Shown: one piece after another, positions 18,998-29,747 of the stretch
Layout: the number at the start of each line of letters is the position of its first letter
Numbering within the stretch: the first letter of the stretch is position 1
Assembly (NCBI GenBank): GCA_003427395.1
Contig: BFEA01000046.1
Span: forward strand, 3,971,125-4,019,443
DNA length: 48,319 bases
Source: Chara braunii
Taxonomy: Eukaryota; Streptophyta; Charophyceae; Charales; Characeae
Direction of reading: 5' to 3'
Translations under genes and position numbers: made by a program
The notes under the pieces: model-generated
The model's database searches: none
Told to the model about the DNA's origin: nothing
What the model saw: only the letters and a program-made list of their open reading frames with translations

Positions 18998-19738
18998 ATG
19001 GTGCGATGGTTGTTTTTCCCGATCTATATCAGCGGTCCGGAAATGCCAGTAGATGTAAAGGATGGGGTATCGGTCGTCCTCCCGGAAGATGGGACGTGGA
19101 CGGACCTTGAACCATCGTATCAAACGGCAATGCTGGAAGGGGAGGACGCGTTTCTTTGGATAGAGACAGTATGGACTAATGTCAGTTTGACGAGGTTGTC
19201 GCCAAGTTTAATGGATTTAGAATTCTGAGGAACAGTGGAAGCCCGTGGTTGGGTCTACTTGTCGCAAGGTGGGGAGAATGCTATGGTCATAGAGTTGGCA
19301 CTCGGGAATACGTCGGACGAGTTGGTTAGGAAGGCAGAAGCAGAGGTTGTATGGGCTGCGTGTCAGTGGAGGGAAATGGAAATGGAAAGGGTCGGTGTGC
19401 GGGCGGAAATTGGGGATAGAGGAAGCATGAGGCGACCCGTCAGAACCATGCGATGTGTACTGCCTCCCTTCCTAGTGAATGCGGTTTTCGGAACCCCAAG
19501 CAGGCTAGTACGGATATGTCAGTCCATGATGAACCTCAGACTATACCAGTGCGCTAGGCAAGACTTCTTTCGATTGTCGATATGTTTTTGTCTCTAGCTC
19601 TGTGCATTGGGGGATAGTGTATAAAAATGTGGCAATAGGGGAGACATTTCTGGAAGGGGTGAGGGAGTTGTTCTACAATGAAGAGGACGATTTCAGTGAT
19701 GAGGACAAGGATGATGAGATAGAGGATTAAGACTTCTA
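18998..19738 (+). pseudogene. P1 of the four-paralog family (copy L)
   Basis: Starts MVRWLFFPIY. The N-terminal half has a conserved E-x-x-W (IETVW) and a block resembling G-x-V-x-A ... LS-x-x-G ... LALGNT. The C-terminal half has LPPFLV, VFG and YQCARQDFFRLS. A TGA at about 19227 is CGA in copy R. About 90 bp are deleted after the DFFRLS block, and the TAA near 19730 replaces a TGG. No known domain. It lies directly downstream of the putative LTR leader and is followed by P2 with a short gap. In the intact element order P1 would be the first gene. Confidence 0.55.
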
Positions 19739-19801
19739 GGGGAGGAGGGTGACTTAACCGAGGGGGAACGGGTGACCTGGTATTGTGCAGAAAGGGGAGA
19801 G

Positions 19802-20614
19802 ATGACTAGAAAGAAAATGATGATGGAATACACCTTCAAGGGATGGAAACCAAGGCGACTCGGAGGAGGAATAAAAATGTCTATCCCGACAGAAAACGAG
19901 TGGAGGGGGACCACGTGCGACTGAATTGGTTTTGAGGTTGCCCGGGAGTTATCATATGTATGGATAAAGCGGATTTGGAACCCGATAAGGGAAGAGGAAG
20001 GTTGGGACGAGATAGCAGAGGGCAAAGTGGAATCGGTCGGAACGATTGTCCTTTCCGAAGACGGGTGGCGCCTATTCTGCATTATGTTAGCAATGGGACA
20101 AGATCCAATGTGGCTTCTAAGGGATGCAGAGGCGCGAACCCGAAAAGAAGGCAAGAGGTTCGCCAACGAGGGATAAGACGAAGTTAGCAGCAGAGTTGTG
20201 ATGGGAGGATGGAAGGAACTCAAGCCCCCCAGCCTACGAACAACGGCTTGGGTGCTTGAGTTCGTAGCCGAGTGGTTTGGGGGTTTTTAGCACATTGTAG
20301 AAGTAGCCAACTCCATGAAAGAAGTGCATATAGAGTGTGCGTAGCCGACTGAGGAGTTCAGTAGGATCTCACTAAAATATGGGCCCTTCTACGGAGATAA
20401 AGTCGGGGATACCCTCACCATCCTAAGGATAGGCAAGTATGACCGCCTAGAGGTAGACGCGGAGGCTTGAGACACCATAGTCAGTTGGGAGGCGGCAGCT
20501 GCCCCATCCTACGTGGATGATGTCTTTAAACTGTTTGGGGTACTGTGGTTCGATTAGAAAAGGACCGAGAAATCAAACGCCACGGGAAGGTCAGAGTATG
20601 GAGGAAGCATGTGA
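19802..20614 (+). pseudogene. P2 of the four-paralog family (copy L)
   Basis: About 270 codons, starting MTRKKMMMEY. It repeats the family pattern: VWIKRIW (the E-x-x-W place; ERIW in copy R), then VGTIVLSEDGW ... LAMGQDP, and in the second half KELKPPSL, EWFGGF, EFSRISLKYGPFYGDK and SYVDDVFKLF. Nonsense codons at 20342-20344 and 20468-20470 are TGG in copy R, and the TAG at 20288-20290 is GAG there. Two more stops (near 19947 and 20176) are shared by both copies. Unknown function; probably a soluble alpha/beta protein. Confidence 0.55.
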
Positions 20615-20858
20615 ATTAGGGTGTAACCTAAGAAAGGGGTGTCTACATTAGTTTAGCAGAGGGTGTGAAGGGGTCGAAACAAGGGGGAGGTATGAACAAC
20701 CGAAAAAGGGGGAAGAATTCGTACGAGTGTGGGGCAGGGATAGCGACAAGAACCGACATACAATGGGTGAGGAGTGCAGAAAGACTAAAACTAGAAAGAC
20801 GCGGAATCTCGGTGGGTGCAGCGGTCGAACTAAGGGAGCAGAAAGGAGGCGTTGCAAG

Positions 20859-21650
20859 ATGGCCCGACGAATAACATTCTGGGAGGAAGGGCCTCGCGGG
20901 ATCCTGCCACCAAGAGCATCAGGGGGCAGGGTCGAAATAAGCTTGTCGGCAAGAAATGTGGTAAGTAACCCGGTAATGGACTAGGTGGGGGTAGAGTTGG
21001 TGGAAAACACGGTGTATCTAGTAGTAGAGCTGGAATGACGTGCGAGAGGAGAGTTTGGGGGCATACATTTGGACCTCCCAGGGCGCATACATGCGACAGG
21101 ATCCTTACACCTGTCGGAAGAAGGGTGACGGACCTTTGGGATTGCCTTAGCCTCTGGGGATGACCCTGTGCGAATGTTCGAAGGAGCATGGCAAATAACC
21201 TAGCGGGAGGGGTTTGAGTTCGCGGATCCAGAACGGGATGACATGACGGCTGAGGTAAAAGTCGTCGCGGCTGGGGTCTTTAGGCTGCCAAATGAGGTTG
21301 TATGAACAAGTCTACCACCCTTTTTACTAAGACAAATGAGAGGCGTACAGCGAGTGGAGCAGGCGGAAGCTGCCGTAACTAGGCTAAATTTTGACGAAGC
21401 ATTAATGTATCGAGAATACTACCGGGTCTTCCTAGAGATGGGACCTTTTGACGACGAACAAGGGTACGAGGTATTATGCATACTACGGGCAGCAGTAAAT
21501 ACTAGGCCAGGGATTCCGCAAATAAGTGATGAGGCCATATGGAAAGTCATCAGGCGGAAGGTAGGCCGGGGCACAACCTACATAGATGACCTATACCAGC
21601 TGTACGAGCAGCCGGCGGAGGTTGCTGCTCCCGAGGATATGGAGGGATAG
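20859..21650 (+). pseudogene. P3 of the four-paralog family (copy L)
   Basis: 264 codons from ATG 20859 (MARRITFWEEG). Family blocks: VYLVVELE followed by a stop where copy R has Trp, ATGSLHLSEEG, then LASGDDPVRMFEGAW. The second half reads LPPFLLRQM, then MYREYYRVFLEMGPF, VLCILRA and TYIDDLYQLYE. Stops at about 21036, 21126, 21201 and 21303 are TGG, TGG, TGG and CGA in copy R. The last 104 codons (21336-21650) are open. No domain known to me. Confidence 0.6.
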
Positions 21651-21735
21651 TTGGGACAAGAGAAGAAGAATGAGAACATAAAGTGTAAGGGGACAGTAGA
21701 TCGGCGTTTGCTGAGGATCGGCTGTAATCTTTTTT

Positions 21736-22376
21736 ATGTGGGCTATGCAGGAAATCATCGGAACAACGATGACAACGACGTGTGTTCGAACGATACGCCA
21801 GCCCCGGTACCCCGGAACTCCCTGGTATAACGACAGAGGGTGGGAAGTGTCCCTATCGTCAAGTTTCGACTTCCAGAGGTTCGATACGGAATGGCGGACC
21901 GTGACTTTGGGGAGGGACCACGCCTTTATGTTGGTAGAGTTTCGGTGGACGGGGATGAGATTCAACCGAGGGTCTGGGGATAACCTGTTTTCCAGTTTGG
22001 AAGTTACTGGGACCATGTGTCTGCCCGAGATCGGCTGACACTCGTTGGGGGTGGGGATAGCACAAGGTCACGAGCTGGCACCGGTCTTTCGGAGGGCCGC
22101 CAGGACGCTGACTCGCATAGGTCAATCGGTCAGGGGTAAAAGAAACGTGGATTTGCTCACAAGGGTGGAAATGGGGGGCTGGAGGGAATTCAGAGCACCA
22201 ACGACTCCTCTAAGGTGCCGGGTCCCCAGATTCATGGTAGACCTCGTCTTCGGAAGCCCCGCGAGGGCGCAAGAACTGGAAGACTCGACACTAATCTGGG
22301 TAGACCACTTCCCCTATCAAACCATCGGGATGTTCTATGACGTTGCAGTGGAGCATGGGCCGTTCTGGGGAAACCG
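21736..22376 (+). pseudogene. P4 of the four-paralog family (copy L), truncated
   Basis: Starts MWAMQEIIG. It shows the family pattern TEWRAVTL-type and VEFRW, then VTGTMCLPEIG, a TGA where the paralogs have Trp (shared with copy R), and GIAQGHELAPVFRRA. The second half has RVPRFMVDLVFGSPA and FYDVAVEHGPFWGNR. After the GGGGAAAC at about 22376 the sequence departs from copy R, losing about 75 codons. This is the right end of copy L. Confidence 0.6.
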
Positions 22377-23463
22377 GTGTTGGGCCAAACGCCGGTAGCC
22401 TTTCGAGCCTTAGTCGACCCCACTACGGGTCCCAGTTGGCTCGGCCCGCCCACACTCATGCTCAGGGCACGGGCCGTTCGTCCCGAGGTCACCCCCACCT
22501 AGTGCTTTGAGATGGATGGGGGTGGGCCATCGCGCGAGAGAGCTTTGACATTGGGGATGTAGCTCAGCCTTCACTCCGGGTGGTAGTCTCGCTGGTATTT
22601 CCACAACGCTGATTTTTTTTGGTTCTTTGTTGTGTTCTCACGCAATTACTCATTCCAATACGCAGGCAGTCCAGGGGTTCTTTGAGCGTTTCTCTTCTCT
22701 TGTGCGTAGGCTAAGTGTCATCCTTAGGCCACGCACCATTTCCCTAAGCATTGTGGCTATATGGCGTCATCGGGGTGCGGCGGGGCCGTCCTCTCCCTTG
22801 CCTCTACGCATCCATCGGGTCTCACAATTCGCTTCCCACCTTATTGAAGTAGGCCCCTTAGTCTTTTCGGGGTCCTCATAGGCATGCACACACAACATCA
22901 CATTTTCCTTGGTACGATTGCAGTCTCAATCACACTTCCAAGTCTCAAGCGCAAAAGTCATTTTCATGAGTTGGCGGTATGTCAAGGGTCTCATAGCCCC
23001 TTCGTCCCCTTTTCGTTTTTCTCTTGATGCCCAGTTCCTCTCGCATCTATCCCGCTCAAGGCATTTCTAGCCATTACTCACCTGCACAATCCCACACAAG
23101 CAAGAAGATTCATACAATGTCCCCCATTGGGGGTCAATACATAGCCCTTTCCACATGTCTATCCTTTCCATGCACTTTGGCTGTGCTTTGTTCCCTTTTT
23201 TTGTTGTTCAATCAGCCCATCCTCTTCTCATAGTCATGCAGTCGGAGAAATGGTTGAGTCAAACTGACCTCTCTGTTAACTTATGCTTTCTCCGGATCTC
23301 GTCCTTTTCCCACTTTTTTTCAACGCCCTCTTTTTCTTTGCCTTCTTGGTGGCACAAGGGACCGGCTACCCTTCCCTTGCCCTCTCTCTTTACCAAGTGA
23401 GGTATGGTCCCTCTTTACTGTTCGCACCCTAGCAATGTAATAAGTGAGGGGCGAGTGGTTAGT
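22377..23463. other. Spacer between the two element copies, no gene seen
   Basis: The text is unlike the element and not repeated elsewhere in the window. Short open frames (for example 22627-22881 and 23024-23233) have no recognisable domains. A weak tRNA-like start (GGGGATGTAGCTCAG at about 22553) is followed by a T-run near 22613. Confidence 0.4.
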
Positions 23464-23692
23464 CATATGCCAAGTGTGGGGAAGGGAGAGCGGGGGCAGA
23501 GCGAAGGGGGAGAGAAGGGGAGAAAGCGTGGGGGAGAAAAAGGAGAGAGAGGGAGAGGAAGAAAGAGAAGAGGGGAAAGAAGATATAGAGAGAGAAAGAG
23601 AGAGAGAGAGAGAGGGCGAAGAGGGAGAGAGAGAGAGAAAGAGAGACAGAGAGAGGGCGAAGAGGGAGAGAGAGAGAGAAAGAGAGAGGAGG
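23464..23692. repeat. GA-rich microsatellite
   Basis: Nearly pure purine stretch with (GA)n, GGGAGA and GAAAGAGAGA. A 42-bp segment containing GAGGGCGAAGAGG occurs twice (near 23611 and 23653). Open frames on both strands here are compositional. Confidence 0.9.
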
Positions 23693-23749
23693 TATCTAGT
23701 CTTAATCAAGTCATCACCCCGTAGTAGCAATCAAACGTTGATCACTCAT

Positions 23750-25790
23750 CCCATAGAAAAGATTGACTAGGTATATCTTGGAATATTATATACGAACATG
23801 ATAATGAGAAGCTAGATCAATGGAAAACACATGCTTATAGAGAAGAAGGTTATTTAACCAAGATTCGGAACATCATATCAACATGAACTTGACAATGAAA
23901 GACTAGACTAGTGGAAAGCATATGCGCAAAGAGACGAGACCAATTAAGTAAAGATCCGGAACATGAACTTGACAATGAAAGACTAGACTAGTGGAAACTA
24001 CACGCACAAAGAGAAAAGATTAACAAAGTAGAGATCCGGAACATGAACTTGACAATGAGAGACTAAACTAGTGGAAAGCACATGCCCAAGGAGAAGGGGC
24101 TAACTAAGCAAAGATCCGGAACACCACATCAACCATAAACTTTACAATGAGAGGCTAGACTAATGGAAGACACATGCACAAGGAGTAGAGATCAACTAAG
24201 TGAGGATCCAGGACATCACACCAAACACGAATTTGACAATGAGAGGCTAGACTAGTGGAAGCACATGCACAAAGAGAAGAGATCAACTAAGCAAAAATTC
24301 AGAATCTGAACTTGACAAAGAGAGGTTAGACTAGTGGAAACACATGCACAAAGAGAAGAGATCAACTAAGCAAAGATCCGACACATGAACTTGACAAAGG
24401 AAGAGGCTAGCCTAGTGGAAGTACATGCCCAAAGAGAAGAGATCAACTAAGAAAAGATCCGGAACATGAACTTGACAATGAGAGACTAGACTAGTGGAAA
24501 GTACATGCACAAAGAGAAGAGATCAACTAAGCAAAGATCCGGAACATGATCTTGACAATGAGAGACTAGACTAGTGGAAGTACATGCACAAAGAGAAGAA
24601 ATCAACCAAGCAAAAATCCGGAACATGAACTAGACAATAAGAGACTAGACTAGTGGAAAGTACATCCACAAAGAAAAGAGATCAATTAAGCAAAGATCCG
24701 GAACAAGATCTTGACAATGAGAGACTATACTAGTGGAAGTACATGCACAAAGAGAAGAGATTAACTAAGCAATGATCCGGAACATCACATCCAACTTGAA
24801 TTTGACAATGAGAGACCACTCTAGTGGAAGCACATGCACAAAGGAGAAGAGATTAACTAAGCAAAGATCCGGAACATCACATCCAACTTGAATTTGACAA
24901 TGAGAGACTAGACTAGTGGAAGCACATGCACAAAGGAGAAGAGATTAACTAAGCAAAGATTCGGCACATGAACTTGACAAAGAGAGGCTAGACTAGTGGA
25001 AGTACATGCACAAAGAGAAGAGAGACCGATTAAGTAAAGATCCGGAACACCACACCAAACATAAATTTGACAATGAGAGGCTAGACTAATGGAAGGCGCA
25101 TGCACATGAAGGGAAGACCAACCGAAAAATCACACAAAGTATGAACAAGACAAAGCGATGCTAGACTAATGAAAGGCACATGCACATAGAAGGAAGATCA
25201 TCTGGAACATTACACCCAGTAGGAACACGACAATGAGTGGCTAGACTAATAAAAAGCACATGCACATGAAGGGAAAGATCATCCGGAACATCACACCAAG
25301 TTTGAACAAGACAAAGAGATGCTAGACTAATGAAAAACACATGCAAATAGAAGGAAGATCATCCATAATATTACACCAAGTAGGAACATGACAATGAGTG
25401 GCTAGACTAATGAATAGCACATGCACATGAAGGGAAAGATCCTCCGGATCATTACACCAAGTAGGAACTTGACAAGGAGTGGCTAGACTAATGAATAACA
25501 CATGCACATGAAGGGAAAGATCATCCGGATCATTACACCAAGTAGGAACTTGACAAGGAGTGACTAGACTAATGAAAAGCACATGCACATAGAAGGAAGA
25601 TCATCCGGAACATTACACCGAGTAGGAACATGACAATGAGTGGCTAGACTAATGAATAACACATGCACATGAAGGTAAAGATCATCCGGAACACCACACC
25701 GAGTATGAACAAGACAAAGAGATGCTAGACTAATGAAAGGCACATACACATAAAAGGAAGATCATCCGGATCATTACAAGCTATTACGTG
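23750..25790. repeat. Satellite B: 80-bp then 81-bp tandem array
   Basis: About 24 units contain GATCCGGAACATGAACTTG, GACTAGACTAGTGG, CATGCACAAAGAGAAGAG and AACTAAGCAAA. The period is 80 bp in the first part (for example 24033 to 24113), with occasional 92-bp units carrying an extra CACATC segment. From about 25090 a second subfamily takes over, with CATCCGGA, TTACACC and TAGACTAATGAA and an 81-bp period (25444 to 25525). It sits next to satellite A and is absent from copy L. Minus-strand open frames follow the 27-codon period and are not called as genes. Confidence 0.85.
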
Positions 25791-25889
25791 AGTGGAAACA
25801 AGATTCTAAGTAGGCAAGATCACCAAGGTTAAACCAAGGTTCATCCATGAAAGTAGCGGTGCACTTCATACTATTGTATGAGTGACAAT

Positions 25890-26433
25890 TGCAGGTTTGG
25901 AGAGCCCATGTAACCATGATTGTATCATGGATCATTCATGGGTGTAGCGCTATACTACCTACTAGTGTGAGCGTGAAAAACACAAGTTTGAAGCTCCCAA
26001 ATCACCAAGATTGTATCATGGATCACTCATGGGTGAAGCGCTATACTACTTACTATTGTGAGTGTGAAAAACACAAGTTTGCAAAACTCAAATCACCAAG
26101 ATTGCATCAAGAAGCATCCATGTGTGAAGTGTTACACTACCTACTAGTGTGAGTGTGAAAAAACACAAGTTTGGAGAACCCAAATCACCAAGATTGTACC
26201 AAGAAGCATCCATGTGTGAAGCGCTGTACTACCTACTAATGTGAGTATGAAAAACACAAGTTTGGAGAGCCCAAATCCCCAAGATTGCATCAAGAAGCAT
26301 CCATGTGTGAAGCGCTACACTACCTACTAGTGTGAGTGTGAAAAACACAAGTTTGGAGAGCGCAAATCACCAAGATTGCACCAAGAAGCATCCATGAATG
26401 TAGCGCTGTACTACCTCCTAGTATGAGTGTGAA
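25890..26433 (-). repeat. Satellite A, inverted block (about 6 units)
   Basis: Reverse-complement units of the 91-bp satellite at 17226-18667 (read on the minus strand). On the left it grades through a degenerate unit (25780-25890) into satellite B, and on the right it joins ORFZ sequence at about 26430. This orientation matches copy R, which runs on the minus strand. Confidence 0.85.
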
Positions 26434-26435
26434 TG

Positions 26436-26634
26436 AATTATCAAGACTCGGAAACTCGCAAGGGCAGGGGTGGAAGCCACACCACTGGATTATTTTAACG
26501 AGGAAGAGTTACGGAAAATTATAAGGATGAAGAGAGAAATTGAGACCTTCGGCCTGGAGGTTAGACATCCGGCTGAGGAACAGGGTGGACCAGGAAACGG
26601 GCAAGTTGAGGAACAGGACATCAATAGGCATTAG
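26436..26634 (+). pseudogene. ORFZ C-terminal fragment (separated by the inversion)
   Basis: The frame encodes ELARAGVEATPLDYFNEEEL, then KREIETFGLEVR and a tail ending at the stop 26632-26634. It matches the tail of ORFZ in copy L (about 8995-9201), where two internal stops are present; here the same codons are Glu-type sense codons. The N-terminal part lies at 34850-35597 on the other strand. Confidence 0.6.
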
Positions 26635-27304
26635 ATGTTGATTGAGTGTTGGGCAAGAATCATGGTTTTATTTCTCAATTGCAAAACATTGGAGCAGAAT
26701 GTGTATAGTATGAGTGAGCTTGCAAAGGATGAGTGATGGAAAGGCCAGCTAAAACTGTGTCGTGATAAAATTAGAAAATAGCATATTGAGGCTATTTTTG
26801 GATGAGCTACCTTCGAAAGTGGGTACACAAGACAAGGACATGGGGCATGGGATGAGACCAGTTGGGAAGGGTGTATTGTGAAATTTGGATGGAATGAGGA
26901 TTGTGCTTTTTGAGGAAAGGAATTTTGAGTACGGATGGACGAGCAAAGCAAGGCATTGAATGTTGGTCAAGAGAGGTTAGGGAACCTACGGGTTAAGGGG
27001 CGTGAAAAACACTCCTTCCCTAGGAGCCTAATCCAACCGAGTCATGAATGAGTATGAGAATAGCCGAAACCTAAGTGATCAGGAAGAGTGAAAATGGAAG
27101 GGGCGCCTTTGTCTTTTGTTATGGATGAACGGCCGGGGGGGCTAGTGCTGCTTGGGGTCGCGAGCCCCAACTCGAGTGCTAGACGCTAAGTCGGATGTAT
27201 GCATGGATAGCACGCAAAACAAAACTGAGATGAGATGGCCACCTTCTGACCTCCGAGACAGAAATGGGATCCGTAACCTTGAGTTCCACCCCCTCGGGCA
27301 CTAA

Positions 27305-27550
27305 CATTGAGAATGGAAAGGAATGACCCTAACCAGGCTGTTCGAATTGAGAATGGAAAGGAATGACCCTAACCAGGCTGTTCGACTTGAGAATGGAAAA
27401 GAATGACCCTAACCAGGCTGTTCGACTTGAGAATGGAAAAGAATGGCCCTTACCAAGCTGTTCGACTTGAGAATGGAAAAGAACGGCCCTAACCAGGCTG
27501 TTCGACTTGAGAATAGATAAGAACGACCCTAACCAGGTTGTTTGGGAATG
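27305..27550. repeat. 40-bp tandem array, 6 copies
   Basis: Counterpart of 9912-10110, with one extra unit. The GGCTG element of successive units lies at 27336, 27376, 27416, 27456, 27496 and 27536. Confidence 0.85.
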
Positions 27551-27651
27551 GCCCCTGACAAGGGTCATTCCTTTTGAAATAGGCACCGGGGTCCCCTGCA
27601 TATTGGATTGAGAAAGGTTGATTAAGAATGTGCTGGAATGAGCGATAAGAT

Positions 27652-27800
27652 GGAAAGGGTCGGTGGGTCGGTCATTGAAATAGCCAATGGATGGATGGAA
27701 AAGATGGAAAAGGCCAGTGGGTCGGTCATTGAAATAGCCAATGGGATGGACGAAAGAGATGGAAAAGGCCGGTGGGTCGGCCGCTAAAATAGCCAAGGGG
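27652..27800. repeat. 54-55-bp tandem array, 3 copies
   Basis: Counterpart of 10219-10390, with unit starts at 27652, 27706 and 27761. Confidence 0.75.
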
Positions 27801-29049
27801 ACGGAAAAAATATGTGAATAAGAAGGGCATGATAAAGAAGGCAGAGCCTTAAAGCCAGGAAGGGCACGGACCGTTGGGATGGTCACAGAGATTGGGTGTT
27901 GAGGAATGAGAAAATTGAGGATTGAATGGGCAGAGGGGTCAGGCTTGAGAAATTGCTATTGAGAGAATGACCGCTAGACTAGTCATGTGGGTGGCCTTGT
28001 TGATGAGAAGCTGTCGGACCAGCCATGAGAATCATCTTTGGAAATAACGTTGGATTGAATGATTGAGAATTGAATATTGCATTGCATAGTCAGGGGACCC
28101 TAGGCAACTTGATGTAAGGTCGTCGGGCCTACCATGAAAATAGCAAGAGATTGAGCTTTCCTTTTTTTCTAGTCTAGGGTCTCAACATAAGGGGGATAGC
28201 AATGCCTGCATCGCGACCCCTAGACCTCTACCCGTTAAGGGAAAAGTCTCAGCGCGACCTATTCCTCATAAGGAAAAAGGGTTGAAGGACCAAAGCACCT
28301 CTCTCTTTGATTGATGCTGGCCGTCCGGAACTAACCCCGACAACGAGCTCTAGTCGAGGAGTTCAAACTGCGCCTCATGTTGAAACCTAAACGTCAAGGG
28401 CGTGGTGCCAAATGGGCGAGAGAGCCATTATTTTTCCTAAGTCTATTTTTTTTCTCCCCAACCACACGCCATGCCGTTGAGGGGCGGCACGGCCGTTTGG
28501 AATGGGCCACGGCGGCTTGCGTTAAGTTGAGCAGCACTGTCCAGAGGGAGGAATCGAGCGTGGTACCGGGTGGAAGCCGCAACCACTACAGGGAGGGTGA
28601 CACCGCCCTGCCGGATCATTACAACCGTTCCAGGACTAACCGCGAGGTCTTCGTAACTGCACTCGCAGACTAATAGAGAGCCCCAACTCTCTTGAAAGGA
28701 AGAGGCCGGATCCAAGAAAACACCGCTCGGGAGGAACGATTCACGAGAAAACACTTACGGCAAGATGGGGTCCTGGGAGGCTTGGACTGGACCTACCTTC
28801 CAGATGTGGGGTGGTACCTCAGTAATGACGCCCGTCTCATAAGCTGCAAAAGGTCGGACTGGAGTAGGGGATGAGGTGAGTTATTAGCAGGGGAAGGACT
28901 GATCACCCTTCCTTTTTGGGGCTGATGGACCGACATCCGTCTACTCAGTTGGTGGGCCAAGGTCTGCATACCTCCGAGTGAGAACTAGTCGTGCGATGGG
29001 GAAGGTGTGCCATCTACCGATAAAAAAACGTGAAAAGAGAAGGTTACCA

Positions 29050-29600
29050 TGAACGTAAGAATGAATGAGTAATTGACTTTGTGCAGGCTTGAGAAAAGGT
29101 CTGGCAAGATGTCCGGAAGAAAAGAATGGATGAGTAATTGACTTTGTGCAGGCTTGGGAAAAGACCTGACAAGATGTCAAGAAGATAAGAATGGATGAGT
29201 AATCGACTTTGCGCAAGCTTAAGAACACGCCTGATAAGATGTCCAGAAGAAAAGAATGAATGAGTAATTGACTTTGCGCAGGCTTGAGAAAAGGCCTGAC
29301 AAGATGTCCAGAAGAGAAACGGATGAGTAATTGACGTTGCATGAGCTTGAGAAAAGGGCTGACAAGGTGTCCCGCTGAGGAAAAGATGTGTGAATGACTC
29401 CACATAGGCTTGAGAAAAGACCTGGCGAGATGCCCAGGAGATGGGCTTGAAAGAAGACCTGGCAGAATGTTCAGAAAAGAAAGATATGCGAAATTGACTT
29501 TGCGTAGACCTAAGGAAAAGTCTGGCAAAACGCCCTGAAATGAGATACAGGTATAATGGACTTTGCATGAGTGTGAGAGAGGCCTGGCAAGAGGCTAGAA
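29050..29600. repeat. 63-66-bp tandem array
   Basis: Counterpart of 11640-12165 with the same GAGTAATTGAC, CTTGAGAAAAGG and AAGATGTCC blocks; the unit order and number differ slightly. Confidence 0.8.
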
Positions 29601-29747
29601 GAGAGATGAGAATAAGAGGAATTGAGTAACGCGCATTTTAAAGCCTGGATACGAGAAAGAACGAATGAGGGCGACACGCATAAGCTGGGCAAAATGATAT
29701 GGGAAAGATACATGGGAACTGGCTAAGCATGAGACTGAGGAAAGAAT

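Larger units (their letters stand above)
2318..22376 (+). mobile_element. Ty3/Gypsy-like giant retroelement, copy L (circularly permuted)
   Basis: The order on the plus strand is gag C-terminal half, protease, RT, RNase H, integrase, acidic ORFZ, a 4-kb non-coding region with a methyltransferase relic, polypurine tract, putative LTR with terminal satellite, then P1, P2, P3 and a truncated P4. The ends fall inside gag (about 2318) and inside P4 (about 22376). In copy R those two points lie about 1.65 kb apart in continuous sequence. Copy L is therefore one unit opened at a different point, as expected from a one-LTR circle or a tandem pair sharing an LTR, with about 1.65 kb missing. All coding regions carry stops or frameshifts. 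Confidence 0.75.
26635..28997 (+). other. Non-coding 3' region, counterpart of 9202-11583
   Basis: Same landmarks in the same order as in copy L, about 90% alike by eye. Includes the 40-bp and 55-bp arrays. A plus-strand frame at 28377-28673 is broken in copy L, so it is not a conserved gene. Confidence 0.5.

Noticed and set aside
23320-23770. Arg/Glu- and Ser/Leu-rich frames over the GA tract
   Set aside because: Purine microsatellite with open frames in several phases.
25161-25749. Minus-strand frames with a 27-residue repeat in satellite B
   Set aside because: 81 bp is 27 codons, so an array of such units stays open by chance. No start context or non-repetitive domain.
23750-25790. CRISPR array
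   Set aside because: Units are adjacent, diverged repeats without unique spacers; eukaryotic context.
29044-29568. Long minus-strand open frames (170-195 codons) over the 63-66-bp array, also at 11602-11957
   Set aside because: Several frames are open at once and each repeats a 21-22-residue unit. The openness follows from a period near a multiple of three, and frame phase shifts between units.
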